Positions 42,941 through 52,692 of a stretch of DNA of 64,000 nt are shown here, piece by piece. The notes beneath the pieces were generated by a model. That model did not search any database and was not told where the DNA came from. It was given only the letters and a program-made list of their open reading frames with translations. Origin of the DNA: Pedobacter sp. MC2016-24 (GTDB lineage: Bacteria; Bacteroidota; Bacteroidia; Sphingobacteriales; Sphingobacteriaceae); assembly GCF_015223055.1 (NCBI RefSeq), contig NZ_JADFBX010000005.1, forward strand, positions 310,001 through 374,000, written 5' to 3'. Both the position numbers and the translations under genes were made by a program. Numbering within the stretch: position 1 is the first letter of the stretch; each line of letters opens with the position of its first letter.

Positions 42941-44194
42941 CTATTTCAATTTACTTAGCGCCAGTTTAATTCTGGGCATCATATCAACAATATCCTGTAA
43001 GGCGCAAGCTCCTACAGATGCGCGGAACCAAGGCATGCTATCTTCATTACCAAAAGCAGAGAATGGCACCAAAGCCGCCTGAGCTTCTTTAATCAAATAA
43101 AAATTCACATCAGCACTGTCTTTTAAAACCTGACCCTCAGGTGTGGTTTTACCAATGTAATCAATCTTAATGGTTAAGTAAATGGCACCCATAGGCTCTA
43201 CAGCTTCAACTTGAAAACCTTCTGACTTTAAATCATTAAAACCTTTATACAAAGCATCCAGACTATCCTGAATCTTTTGTTTAAAGCTATTTAGAAAATC
43301 GTCTACCTGAGTTTTATCCTTAAAATATTCCGCCATGGCAACCTGCTCAGCTTTAGGTGCCCAAGCCCCCATGTGCCCAACGAGGGCCTTCATTTTATTA
43401 ATGATATCGGCCGGTCCAAAACCCCAGCCAACACGTACACCTGTTGCAGCAAGGCATTTTGAACTGCCATCAATAAATATCGTATAATCACGCATTTCCG
43501 GGCGTAAGCTTACCGGATTTACGTGTTCCTTACCAAAAGTCAGTAAAGCATACATTTGATCATACATCAGGTACAAAGGCTTCTCGCCGGCTGCCCTGCT
43601 TTTATTTTCTTCCAGAACAGCATCACAAATTTCTTCCAGCTGAGTTTTACCAAACATTGTCCCGGTAGGATTCAATGGGGAACACAAAGCCAATAAAGTC
43701 GCTCCTTTAAAATGCGGTTTTAATTGCGCTGCAGTTGGCATAAAGTGATTGGCTTCATCCGTTTCCACAGCAACAGCCTTAGCTGATGTCAAATGGCAGT
43801 AATGATTGTTATTCCATGATGGCGCAGGAAAAATGACCGTATCACCTGGATCAATCAGCGCCAGATACGTTGCATAGATCAAGGGTCTGGACCCGCCAGA
43901 AATTAAAATACTATCGGTCGCGTAATCCAGATCGAAACGGTCTTTCAGCAAGTCTGAAACTGTTTCTCTCAAAGCCAATACGCCATCTGCAGGTGGATAA
44001 TTGGTCTGATTGTTATGATAAGCTTCAACAATACCTTGTTTTAACGCTGAGGGTATTGGATAGATTGAAGAATCGAAGTCACCAATCGTTAAATTGGCAA
44101 TTTTCGCTCCTTTACGCTTCATTTCATTGACTTCATTGCCAATTTTAATGATCTCCGAACCAATAAGTGAGCCAGCTAGTACCGATACATTCAT
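42941..44194 (-). CDS. PLP-dependent class I/II aminotransferase
   Basis: 417 aa. Fold type I; PLP-binding Lys in IDGSSKCLAATGVRVGWGFG, with substrate-binding features LCSPLNPTGTMFGKTQLEEI and the final Arg region WFRASVGACAL. Probably aspartate or aromatic aminotransferase; specificity cannot be read. It is the last gene of the minus-strand run after argH, 28 bases away, so it may be in the arginine unit. Confidence 0.85.
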   Translation of the reverse strand: MNVSVLAGSLIGSEIIKIGNEVNEMKRKGAKIANLTIGDFDSSIYPIPSALKQGIVEAYHNNQTNYPPADGVLALRETVSDLLKDRFDLDYATDSILISGGSRPLIYATYLALIDPGDTVIFPAPSWNNNHYCHLTSAKAVAVETDEANHFMPTAAQLKPHFKGATLLALCSPLNPTGTMFGKTQLEEICDAVLEENKSRAAGEKPLYLMYDQMYALLTFGKEHVNPVSLRPEMRDYTIFIDGSSKCLAATGVRVGWGFGPADIINKMKALVGHMGAWAPKAEQVAMAEYFKDKTQVDDFLNSFKQKIQDSLDALYKGFNDLKSEGFQVEAVEPMGAIYLTIKIDYIGKTTPEGQVLKDSADVNFYLIKEAQAALVPFSAFGNEDSMPWFRASVGACALQDIVDMMPRIKLALSKLK

Positions 44195-44222
44195 TTCTTT
44201 TTTTATGATTATGATTAAATAT

Positions 44223-45554
44223 TTAGGCCAGCAGTTCAGCTATAGCCTGGTTAGTTCTCTCAAATTTAAACTGAGCAAGCACTTCTTCCATCATCGATGT
44301 AATCTCTTCATTGCAAAGATTTCCGATACTACCTTCATGAGTATGGCTTACTTTCATTTCTGGAGAGAAAGTTCCATTTTCAATGGTTTCACCGACAATC
44401 TTATAAGCTTCCCTAAAAGGAGTTCCTTTCAAAGCCAGTTCATTCACCACTTCGACACTAAACAGGTAAGCATATTTCTTATCGGTCAGGATATCGTCTT
44501 TAATACTGATGTTTTGCAGCATAAAAGTGGTCATTTCCAGACATTCGTTTAAAGAAGTAATTGCCGGAAACAGGTTTTCTTTGAGCAATTGTAAATCGCG
44601 GTGATAGCCAGAAGGCAAATTGGTGGTCATCATGGCAATTTCATTCGGCAATGCCTGTATTTTATTGCAGCGTGAGCGGATCAGTTCAAATACGTCAGGA
44701 TTCTTTTTATGTGGCATAATGCTCGATCCAGTAGTCAGTTCGTCAGGAAAACTGATAAAGCCAAAGTTCTGATTGATAAACAAACACACATCCATAGCCA
44801 TTTTTGCTAAAGAAGCCGCTATAGATGACATAGCCTGAGCCAGAATGCGTTCTGTTTTACCACGTCCCATTTGCGCATAAACTACGTTGTAATTCAAGCT
44901 TTCAAAGCCAAGCAGCTGAGTAGTCATGGTTCTGTTTAAAGGAAATGACGAACCATATCCGGCTGCAGAACCCAATGGGTTTTTATTGCAAACCTTCCAT
45001 GCGGCAAGCATCATTTCCATATCGTCCACCAAACTCTCGGCATAGGCACCAAACCACAAGCCAAATGAAGACGGCATCGCAATCTGTAAATGCGTATAAC
45101 CTGGTAACAATTTTTCTTTATGTGTATTGCTTAACTCAACAAGCTGTGAAAATAATACAGACGTATTACCAACCATTTCGGCTATGCAACTTCTAAAATA
45201 AAGCTTCAAATCGACCAGAACCTGGTCATTTCGTGAGCGTCCGCTATGTATTTTCTTTCCGGCTTCGCCGATACGTTGCGTCAACAACCATTCCACCTGA
45301 GAATGAACGTCTTCTACAGTATTTTCTATTACAAATTTGCCTTCAGCAATTTCCTTATAGATATTTTTAAGTTCCTTTTGAATCTGTTCCAGTTCATCGG
45401 CACTTAACAGTCCGATACTTTCCAGCATTTCCACATGGGCCAGTGATCCTAAAACATCAAAAGCAGCCATCTGCAAATCGAGTTCCCGGTCTTTACCTAC
45501 CGTAAAAGTTTCAATATCCTTATTTACATCAATATTTTTTTGCCAGATCTTCAT
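44223..45554 (-). CDS. argH: Argininosuccinate lyase
   Basis: 443 aa. Last step of arginine synthesis. Superfamily signature GSSIMPHKKNPDVFELIR, catalytic regions HSRSNDQVLVDL-like HSGRSRNDQVLVDLKLYFRS, and GYTHLQIAMPSSFGLWF. Slightly shorter than the 450-470 typical of E. coli ArgH. Downstream end of the arg cluster. Confidence 0.94.
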   Translation of the reverse strand: MKIWQKNIDVNKDIETFTVGKDRELDLQMAAFDVLGSLAHVEMLESIGLLSADELEQIQKELKNIYKEIAEGKFVIENTVEDVHSQVEWLLTQRIGEAGKKIHSGRSRNDQVLVDLKLYFRSCIAEMVGNTSVLFSQLVELSNTHKEKLLPGYTHLQIAMPSSFGLWFGAYAESLVDDMEMMLAAWKVCNKNPLGSAAGYGSSFPLNRTMTTQLLGFESLNYNVVYAQMGRGKTERILAQAMSSIAASLAKMAMDVCLFINQNFGFISFPDELTTGSSIMPHKKNPDVFELIRSRCNKIQALPNEIAMMTTNLPSGYHRDLQLLKENLFPAITSLNECLEMTTFMLQNISIKDDILTDKKYAYLFSVEVVNELALKGTPFREAYKIVGETIENGTFSPEMKVSHTHEGSIGNLCNEEITSMMEEVLAQFKFERTNQAIAELLA

Positions 45555-45627
45555 TTATTCATCAATTTTGCAGCTCCGGTTTTAGAAGCCAAGCAGGTTA
45601 CAAAAATACAATTATCGGCCAGAATGT

Positions 45628-46695
45628 CTAATCCCCGTTAATTACCGGTTTTAACATTTCGATATAGAGCTTTATTCCCTCTTCTATCTCGTTAATATAG
45701 ACATATTCATCGGCCATGTGTGATCTTGCAGAATCACCAGGGCCAACCTTAAGGGATGGAATACTTAACAAGGCCTGATCAGAGGTTGTTGGAGAGCCGT
45801 AGGTTGTTCTTCCCAATGCAATCCCCGATTGTACAAGCGGGTGCTGTTTATCAATAGAAGATGGTTTCAAACGCACAGAACGCGGTTTAACCTCAGCATC
45901 TACATTTGTCCGAATAATTTTCAGCACTTCTTCATTGGTATAAGCATCTGTTACACGTACATCAACGGTAAAGGTACAGGTAGCAGGAACCACATTGTGC
46001 TGAGAGCCCGCATTGATAATGGTTACTGACATTTTCAATGGCCCAAAAACCTCCGAGATCTTAGAGAACCGGTAATTACGGAACCATTCAATGTCTTTAA
46101 GTGCTTTATAAATCGCATTATCACCTTCCTCACGTGCAGCATGACCAGCTTTGCCAGTCGAGGTGCAGTCCAAAACCAATAATCCCCGTTCTGCAATGGC
46201 CAATTGCATTTGTGTAGGCTCACCTACGATAGCAAACTCAAGTTGCCCTAAATCCGGGAGTACACACTCCAAACCGTTGTTTCCAGAAATCTCCTCCTCC
46301 GCTGTGGTGGCCAGACAGATGTTATAACTCAGGTCTGTCTGCTCATTATAATATAAAAACGTTGCTATGAGCGATACCAAACATCCTCCGGCATCATTAC
46401 TACCCAATCCATACAATTTGCCTTCTTCTACAGCAGCATCGTAAGGATCACGTGTATAACCTGTATTGGGCTTTACGGTATCGTGATGGGAATTTAAAAG
46501 CAAGGTAGGTTTTGCAGCATCAAAATGCTGATTATATGCCCAAACATTATTCAGTTTACGTTTGGTTTTAATGTTGCGTTGCTGCAAAAAACGTTCTATT
46601 ACATCCGCGGTTTTATCTTCTTCTTTACTGAAAGACTGAATTTTGATCAATTCTTTCAGTAATGCTATACTGTCTTCTTGCAGTTGCTCTATCAT
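45628..46695 (-). CDS. M20 deacylase, N-acetyl(succinyl)ornithine deacylase type
   Basis: 355 aa from MIEQLQEDSIALLKELIKIQ; the longer in-frame start at 46794 overlaps proC and is unlikely. Metal ligands in NSHHDTVKPNTGYTRDPYD, LGSNDAGGCLVSL and TTAEEEISGNNGLE. It releases ornithine from its acylated form, taking the ArgE role. Position between proC and argH supports this. Confidence 0.85.
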   Translation of the reverse strand: MIEQLQEDSIALLKELIKIQSFSKEEDKTADVIERFLQQRNIKTKRKLNNVWAYNQHFDAAKPTLLLNSHHDTVKPNTGYTRDPYDAAVEEGKLYGLGSNDAGGCLVSLIATFLYYNEQTDLSYNICLATTAEEEISGNNGLECVLPDLGQLEFAIVGEPTQMQLAIAERGLLVLDCTSTGKAGHAAREEGDNAIYKALKDIEWFRNYRFSKISEVFGPLKMSVTIINAGSQHNVVPATCTFTVDVRVTDAYTNEEVLKIIRTNVDAEVKPRSVRLKPSSIDKQHPLVQSGIALGRTTYGSPTTSDQALLSIPSLKVGPGDSARSHMADEYVYINEIEEGIKLYIEMLKPVINGD

Positions 46696-46702
46696 GTGCT
46701 TA

Positions 46703-47521
46703 TTATTCTTTTGTATATAAAGCTCCTGCTTTAAGGGCAGAAAGCTTGATTCCTTTGATGAGTGAAGAACTGAAGCCATTATGTTCCATTTCATTCAATC
46801 CGGCAATGGTACATCCTTTTGGCGATGTCACTTTATCTATTTCCTGTTCCGGATGCGATTGCATCAACAACAACAGATCAGCAGCCCCTTTTGCAGTTTG
46901 CACAGCCATTTTAAGTGCTTCATCAGCATGAAAACCAATTTCTACGCCACCTTGTGAGGCAGCTCTGATTCCACGCAGAAAAAAAGCAATGCCACAGGCA
47001 CATAGAGCTGTTGCAGCCGTCATCAGATCTTCATTAATCTTAACCACAGCACCAACCGTTTCAAACATACGCGTTACCTCCGCTACATTTTCTTCACTGG
47101 CGTTATCGGTTGCCACACAAGTCATAGACTGGCCGATGGCAATTGCAGTATTGGGCATTGCCCGAATCACTTGCACATTTTCGCCCAACTTATTCCTGAT
47201 GTCCTTGCAGTTTACCCCCGAAGCAACGGATATGAAAACCTGTTTTTTAGCATCAACTACCGACTCAATTTCTGCCAAAAGGTGATTTAGCTGTTGTGGC
47301 AATACGGCTAAAACAACAATATCAGCAGTAGAAACCACCGTAGCATTATCCTTACTGATTACAAACCCTTGTTCAGCCAGCGTGCTCAAATGGGAAATAT
47401 TTCTTCTGGTCAGGCTGATCTGACCGGGGCTAGCATAATTTGCCTTAACCAATCCTTTCGCTAAAGAGATACCGATGTTTCCACTTCCCAATATGGCAAT
47501 ACTGCCTGTAAACTTGTTCAT
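46703..47521 (-). CDS. proC: Pyrroline-5-carboxylate reductase
   Basis: 272 aa. Final step of proline synthesis. Rossmann motif AILGSGNIGISLAKGLV; conserved MPNTAIAIGQSMTCVA; C-terminal SPKGCTIAGLNEMEHNGFSS. Its placement in an arginine cluster fits the shared glutamate/ornithine metabolism. Seven bases before the deacylase. Confidence 0.93.
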   Translation of the reverse strand: MNKFTGSIAILGSGNIGISLAKGLVKANYASPGQISLTRRNISHLSTLAEQGFVISKDNATVVSTADIVVLAVLPQQLNHLLAEIESVVDAKKQVFISVASGVNCKDIRNKLGENVQVIRAMPNTAIAIGQSMTCVATDNASEENVAEVTRMFETVGAVVKINEDLMTAATALCACGIAFFLRGIRAASQGGVEIGFHADEALKMAVQTAKGAADLLLLMQSHPEQEIDKVTSPKGCTIAGLNEMEHNGFSSSLIKGIKLSALKAGALYTKE

Positions 47522-47523
47522 AA

Positions 47524-48312
47524 TTATTTGATTAATCTGGTTCCAAAATTATTTCCATTAATTTGAGGCAATTCGTCTGCTTTGCCTATATATACTGCTG
47601 TAACTCCACTTTTTATGGCTTCAAAAGCATTGTGCAGTTTTGGAATCATGCCTCCCGAAACCACGCCTTCCTGCTTTAATGTTTCAAATTGACCCATGGG
47701 AATTTCAGGCACCAGGGAGTTATCATCATCAATATTGCGCATCACGCCACGCTTTTCAAAGCAATAGATTAAAGTTGTGTCGTATAAGCCTGACATTGCG
47801 ACTGCGACCGCTGAAGCGATGGTATCTGCATTGGTATTGAGTAATTGCGAATCGCCATCATGTGTAATTGCACACAACACAGGAACTAAGCCTGCCTTTA
47901 ACAGGCTGTCTAGTGTCCCGGCAGCTACCGAAGCGGCATCCAGATCCCCGACATAACCGTAGTCAATATCTTTTACCGGCCGTTTTACCGCTTTAATGAT
48001 ATTGCCATCGGCACCGGTCAGGCCGATCGCATTACATCCCTTCGCTTGTAACTGGGCAACCATATTTTTATTGATCAGTCCGGCATACACCATGGTCACA
48101 ATGCGCAACGTCTCGATATCTGTGATTCGTCTGCCTTCTACCATTTTAGATTCAACACCTAAAGAAACACCCAGTTCAGTGGCAATTTTACCTCCGCCAT
48201 GGATTAAAATTTTATCTCCCGGCAAGGCCTTAAAATCAAGTAAAAACTGATGTAGCTTTTCAGAATTATCGATTACATTCCCTCCGATTTTGATGACGCT
48301 TAGTTTCTTCAT
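47524..48312 (-). CDS. argB: Acetylglutamate (or N-acylglutamate) kinase
   Basis: 262 aa. Phosphorylates the acylated glutamate. N-terminal VIKIGGNVID, IHGGGKIATELGVSLG, and C-terminal LNTNADTIASAVAVAMSG. No N-terminal extension, so probably the arginine-insensitive short form. Two bases before proC. Confidence 0.94.
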   Translation of the reverse strand: MKKLSVIKIGGNVIDNSEKLHQFLLDFKALPGDKILIHGGGKIATELGVSLGVESKMVEGRRITDIETLRIVTMVYAGLINKNMVAQLQAKGCNAIGLTGADGNIIKAVKRPVKDIDYGYVGDLDAASVAAGTLDSLLKAGLVPVLCAITHDGDSQLLNTNADTIASAVAVAMSGLYDTTLIYCFEKRGVMRNIDDDNSLVPEIPMGQFETLKQEGVVSGGMIPKLHNAFEAIKSGVTAVYIGKADELPQINGNNFGTRLIK

Positions 48313-48352
48313 TTGTTTATTACTTTATTGATAATGTCTTAACTACGCCTGA

Positions 48353-49318
48353 TTAAATTAAGCCTTCCAGCATTTGTTTCAGTACAGCCTGAGCTGCCCA
48401 TAAACGATTTCCGGCCTCATGAATCACCAGTGAATTGGGGCCGTCCAGAATTTCAGAAGACAACTCCAAATCTCTTCTAACAGGCAGACAGTGCATTACT
48501 TTTGCATCATTTGTACCAATTAGTTTCTCATTATTGAGCATCCAGCCTTCAGGATAGGTCAACACTTTTCCATACTCCTGATAGCTCGACCAGTTTTTTA
48601 CATAAATATAATCAGCTCCGCTTAAGGCCTGATTCAATTCATGTGTAATCGTTGCCCCAGGTGTGAAGTCAGGGTTCAACTCATACCCTTTGGGTTGAGC
48701 AATGGTGAAATCAAGCAATCCGTCCTGTTGTGCTTTACACATCCACTCTGCAAATGAATTTGGAACAGCCTGTGGCAAAGCTTTGATGTGTGGTGCCCAG
48801 GCCAATACTACCTTTGGCTTTCCTGTACCTTTCCAGGTTTCCTGAATGGTCACCAAATCGGCTAAACTTTGGAGCGGATGACGTGTTGCACTCTCCAGGC
48901 TCACTACCGGTACACCACAATATTTGATAAACTTATTAAAAAAGTCTTCATTGTAATCCTCATCTCTATTCAAGAGTTTAGGAAAAGAGCGCAAACCCAG
49001 GATATCGCAATACTGCCCCATTACTGCAGCAGCTTCACGGATGTGCTCTACAGTAGATCCGTTCATCACCACACCATCCTGTGTTTCAAGTGCCCATCCT
49101 TCTTTATCCATATTCATGACCATCACATTCATTCCCAGGTTAAGCGCAGCTTTCTGCGTGCTTAAACGGGTACGCAGACTTGGGTTTAAAAAAACAAGCC
49201 CCAGGGTCTTGTTTTTTCCCAAATGCTGATTAACGTATGGATTTTCCTTTAATGCCAAGGCGTCTTTAACCAATTGGCTGATGTTCTGCACATCATTTAC
49301 TGAAGTGAATTGATTCAT
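48353..49318 (-). CDS. N-acylornithine carbamoyltransferase (argF')
   Basis: 321 aa. Carbamoyl-phosphate site NPSLRTRLSTQKAAL; later MHCLPVRRDLELSSEIL. The sequence is of the N-acetyl/N-succinylornithine transcarbamylase type rather than the ornithine type. In Bacteroides fragilis the substrate is N-succinylornithine. Around NGSTVEHIREAAAVMGQY the specificity residue appears to be Val, neither the Glu of acetyl-specific nor the Pro of known succinyl-specific enzymes, by my alignment. It overlaps argD by four bases. Confidence 0.88.
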   Translation of the reverse strand: MNQFTSVNDVQNISQLVKDALALKENPYVNQHLGKNKTLGLVFLNPSLRTRLSTQKAALNLGMNVMVMNMDKEGWALETQDGVVMNGSTVEHIREAAAVMGQYCDILGLRSFPKLLNRDEDYNEDFFNKFIKYCGVPVVSLESATRHPLQSLADLVTIQETWKGTGKPKVVLAWAPHIKALPQAVPNSFAEWMCKAQQDGLLDFTIAQPKGYELNPDFTPGATITHELNQALSGADYIYVKNWSSYQEYGKVLTYPEGWMLNNEKLIGTNDAKVMHCLPVRRDLELSSEILDGPNSLVIHEAGNRLWAAQAVLKQMLEGLI

Positions 49319-50448
49319 CCTTTTAAAGCAATTTTGAATTTATTTAAGAATTGATCAGCTTGATCTTTAGTTAAATTCAGAGCAGGCAAAAGTCTGATGA
49401 CATTGGGTTTTGCCTCTCCGGTAAATATGTGGTGTTTAAAAAGCAAGTCTTTCTTCACGCCGGATAAGTGTTCAGGAAGATCTATTCCGATCATCAAACC
49501 TCTTCCGCGCACTTCTTTGATTGCTTCTATTTTCTGTAATTCCGAGATCAGATAACTACCAACTTCTTCAGCATTTTGAAGCAGGTTGTCTTGTTCAATA
49601 ATTTCTAATACGGCTAAAGCAGCAGCACAAGCCAGGTGATTGCCACCAAAAGTGGTACCCAACATACCATGCCAAGGTTTAAACTTAGGTGCGATGGCAA
49701 TCCCGGCGACAGGAAAACCGTTACCCATACCTTTAGCCATGGTATACACGTCTGCATCTACGCCAGCATAATCGTGCGAATAGAACTTGCCCGTTCTTCC
49801 GTAACCACATTGTACACTATCAGCAATATATACAGCATTGTATTGATCACAAAGGCTACGGATTAGCTTTAAAAAACTAACCGATGCTTCTTTAATACCG
49901 CCAACACCTTGAATGCCCTCTATAATTACTGCAGTAATCTCATTACCATAAGCTTCAAAAGCAGCAGCTAAAGCAGCCTCATCATTATGAGGCAAAAATA
50001 ACACATTATCTGTTTCATTAACCGGGGCAATGATTTTTGGATTGTCGGTAGCCGAAACAGCCAGAGATGTTCTGCCATGAAAGGCGCCTTTAAAGGCAAT
50101 GATCTTTTTTCTTCCATTGTAGAAAGAAGCCAACTTTAAGGCATTTTCGTTAGCTTCCGCACCAGAATTGCATAAAAACAATTGATAATCTGCTTTTCCT
50201 GAAACCTCGCCCAGTTTTTTAGCCAGTTCAACCTGCAATGGAATTTTAACAGAATTGGAGTAAAAACCAACTCTGTTGAGTTGATCTGTCACACGTTTTA
50301 CATAGTGTGGGTGCGTATGACCTATGGAGATCACTGCGTGACCACCATATAAGTCCAGGTATTCTTGCCCTTCGGCATCCCATACGGTACTGCCTTGTGC
50401 TTTTGTAATTTCTATATCGTTGAGTGGATAGACATCAAATAAATTCAT
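49315..50448 (-). CDS. argD: Acylornithine aminotransferase
   Basis: 377 aa. Class III PLP aminotransferase: GGHAVISIGHTHPHYV, CNSGAEANENALKLA, and PLP-Lys region YTMAKGMGNGFPVAGIAIAP. Converts N-acylglutamate semialdehyde to N-acylornithine. Coupled to argF' by an ATGA-type overlap. Confidence 0.93.
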   Translation of the reverse strand: MNLFDVYPLNDIEITKAQGSTVWDAEGQEYLDLYGGHAVISIGHTHPHYVKRVTDQLNRVGFYSNSVKIPLQVELAKKLGEVSGKADYQLFLCNSGAEANENALKLASFYNGRKKIIAFKGAFHGRTSLAVSATDNPKIIAPVNETDNVLFLPHNDEAALAAAFEAYGNEITAVIIEGIQGVGGIKEASVSFLKLIRSLCDQYNAVYIADSVQCGYGRTGKFYSHDYAGVDADVYTMAKGMGNGFPVAGIAIAPKFKPWHGMLGTTFGGNHLACAAALAVLEIIEQDNLLQNAEEVGSYLISELQKIEAIKEVRGRGLMIGIDLPEHLSGVKKDLLFKHHIFTGEAKPNVIRLLPALNLTKDQADQFLNKFKIALKG

Positions 50449-50524
50449 TTTTCTAGATTTTAAAGGTTAAAGATAAAGCTGGAACTACTCTCCAGCAGGG
50501 CGGATCAATGCGCACCGGGTTTAA

Positions 50525-51496
50525 TTAAAACGCCGATGCTTTAAGCCGCAGTCCTGTACCCTCTTCCAATCCGAAGATCAAATTCATATTCTGTACCGCT
50601 TGTCCACTGGCTCCTTTTAACAGATTGTCTATAATACTGACAATAAATAGCTTATTGCCATGTTTTTCTACATGTACCAAGCCCTTGTTGGTATTTACAA
50701 CCTGTTTAAGGTCTATATTGGCTTTACTTACATGCGTAAACACATGTCCGGCGTAGTAATTTTCATATAATACGATGGCTTCAGCTTCGCTCAGGTCACT
50801 TTCCAGATAAACTGCAGCCAATATTCCCCTGGTAAAATCACCACGTTGCGGAATAAAGTTAATGGTCTGATCAAAACCTGCATCCAATTTCACCAAACTT
50901 TCTCCGATTTCATTCAAATGCTGATGTTCAAAAGCCTTATAGACAGAAAGGTTATTGTTACGCCAGCTGAAGTGGGAAGTTTTAGCCAAACTTTGTCCGG
51001 CGCCAGTAGAGCCCGTTGTTGCATTGATATGAACCTCACTATTCAACAAGCCTTTTGCTGCCAGTGGCAATAGCGCCAACTGGATACAAGTAGCAAAACA
51101 ACCTGGATTGGCAATATAATCTGCTTTAATAATTTGTTCACGGTTCAATTCCGGCAGACCATATACCCAGTCTGTACCGGCATTCGCTTTCAACCTGAAA
51201 TCCTGACTCAAATCAATGATCTTAATGCCCCTGGCGATTTCATTTGCATCCAGAAATTTTCTGGCATCACCATGACCTACACATAAAAAAAGTACATCAA
51301 TTTCCTGTGATAGCTGCGCTGTAAAACGCAATTCAGTATCGCCTAAAAGATCGGTATGCACATCTGAGATGAGGTTGCCGGCATTGCTATTGCTGTGTAC
51401 AAATACAATCTCAACAGCGGGGTGATTGATCAGTAAACGAAGCATCTCGCCGCCTGTATATCCGGCACCGCCAACTATACCTGCTTTAATCTTCAT
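50525..51496 (-). CDS. argC: N-acylglutamyl-phosphate reductase
   Basis: 323 aa. NADP-binding GIVGGAGYTGGEMLRLLINH; catalytic Cys in NPGCFATCIQLALLPLAAKG; His in FIPQRGDFTRGILAAVYLE region. Overlaps the 3' end of argG by 11 bases. Confidence 0.95.
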   Translation of the reverse strand: MKIKAGIVGGAGYTGGEMLRLLINHPAVEIVFVHSNSNAGNLISDVHTDLLGDTELRFTAQLSQEIDVLFLCVGHGDARKFLDANEIARGIKIIDLSQDFRLKANAGTDWVYGLPELNREQIIKADYIANPGCFATCIQLALLPLAAKGLLNSEVHINATTGSTGAGQSLAKTSHFSWRNNNLSVYKAFEHQHLNEIGESLVKLDAGFDQTINFIPQRGDFTRGILAAVYLESDLSEAEAIVLYENYYAGHVFTHVSKANIDLKQVVNTNKGLVHVEKHGNKLFIVSIIDNLLKGASGQAVQNMNLIFGLEEGTGLRLKASAF

Positions 51497-52679
51497 TGCC
51501 GTTCACTTTATGCCAGATCATCACCTGATTACCAAAAATCTTAGAGAAACCCTTAACATCTTCACCACTCCAGGCATTGTTCATTTCACCGTAGCTACCA
51601 AACTTATTGCTCATCAAATCATGCTCAGACGCTATACCGATGATATTGAAGCGATACGGTAACAGCTCTACAAATACTTTTCCACTCACAACCTTTTGGG
51701 TATCTGTCAAAAAAGCTTCGATGTTACGCATAATCGGGTCATGGAACTGACCTTCATGCAACCAGTTCCCATAGAAAGAAGACAATTGCTCTTTCCATGA
51801 CAATTGCCATTTGGTGAGGGTGTGTTTCTCTAAAGTATGGTGCGCCTTAATGATCACAATTGGTGCTGCAGCTTCGAAACCTACACGACCTTTAATGCCG
51901 ATAATGGTATCACCAACATGAATATCTCTGCCAATACCGTATGGTTGTGCTATGGCTTGCAATTTTTGTATCGCCCTAACTGGCTCAAAGGTTTCGCCAT
52001 CAATAGCTACCAATTCTCCTTTTTCAAAAGTTAAAGCCAGTTTACGCGGCGCGGTTTCTGACACCTGTGTTGGCCAGGCCTCTTCAGGAAGGGTTTCATT
52101 AGATGTCAAAGTCTCTTTACCACCAACAGATGTTCCCCATAAACCTTTATTAATCGAGTATCTTGCTTTTTCAGCACTATATTCTACACCGTGTTCATTT
52201 AAATATTCTATTTCTGCTTCACGGGATAATTTCAAATCTCTGATTGGAGTTATGATTTCTACATTCGGAATGATGATGTTAAAAATCATATCAAAACGCA
52301 CCTGGTCATTTCCAGCTCCAGTACTACCGTGAGCTACATAATCAGCACCAATTTTCTTTACATAATTGGCAATTGCTGTAGCCTGGCTCACACGCTCGGC
52401 ACTTACAGAGAGTGGATAAGTCGCATTTTTCAATACGTTCCCGTAAATCAAATATTTAATACAGCTGTTGTAATAATTTTCAGTTTCGTCAACTACCGCA
52501 TGTGAGGCAACGCCCAAAGCATAAGCACGTTTTTCAATTTCCTGCAGTTCTTCATCAGAAAAACCACCGGTGTTTACAATTACTGAGTGCACTTCCAAAC
52601 CACGGTCCTGCGCCAGGTAGATACAACAAAACGAGGTATCCAAACCTCCGCTAAAAGCTAAAACTACTTTCTTCTTCAT
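51486..52679 (-). CDS. argG: Argininosuccinate synthase
   Basis: 397 aa. Joins citrulline and aspartate with ATP. P-loop LAFSGGLDTSFCCIYLA; VNTGGFSDEELQEIEKRA; AHGSTGAGNDQVRFD. Second gene of the arg transcript, 13 bases after the acetyltransferase. Confidence 0.95.
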   Translation of the reverse strand: MKKKVVLAFSGGLDTSFCCIYLAQDRGLEVHSVIVNTGGFSDEELQEIEKRAYALGVASHAVVDETENYYNSCIKYLIYGNVLKNATYPLSVSAERVSQATAIANYVKKIGADYVAHGSTGAGNDQVRFDMIFNIIIPNVEIITPIRDLKLSREAEIEYLNEHGVEYSAEKARYSINKGLWGTSVGGKETLTSNETLPEEAWPTQVSETAPRKLALTFEKGELVAIDGETFEPVRAIQKLQAIAQPYGIGRDIHVGDTIIGIKGRVGFEAAAPIVIIKAHHTLEKHTLTKWQLSWKEQLSSFYGNWLHEGQFHDPIMRNIEAFLTDTQKVVSGKVFVELLPYRFNIIGIASEHDLMSNKFGSYGEMNNAWSGEDVKGFSKIFGNQVMIWHKVNGNED

Positions 52680-52692
52680 CTTAATATAACAG

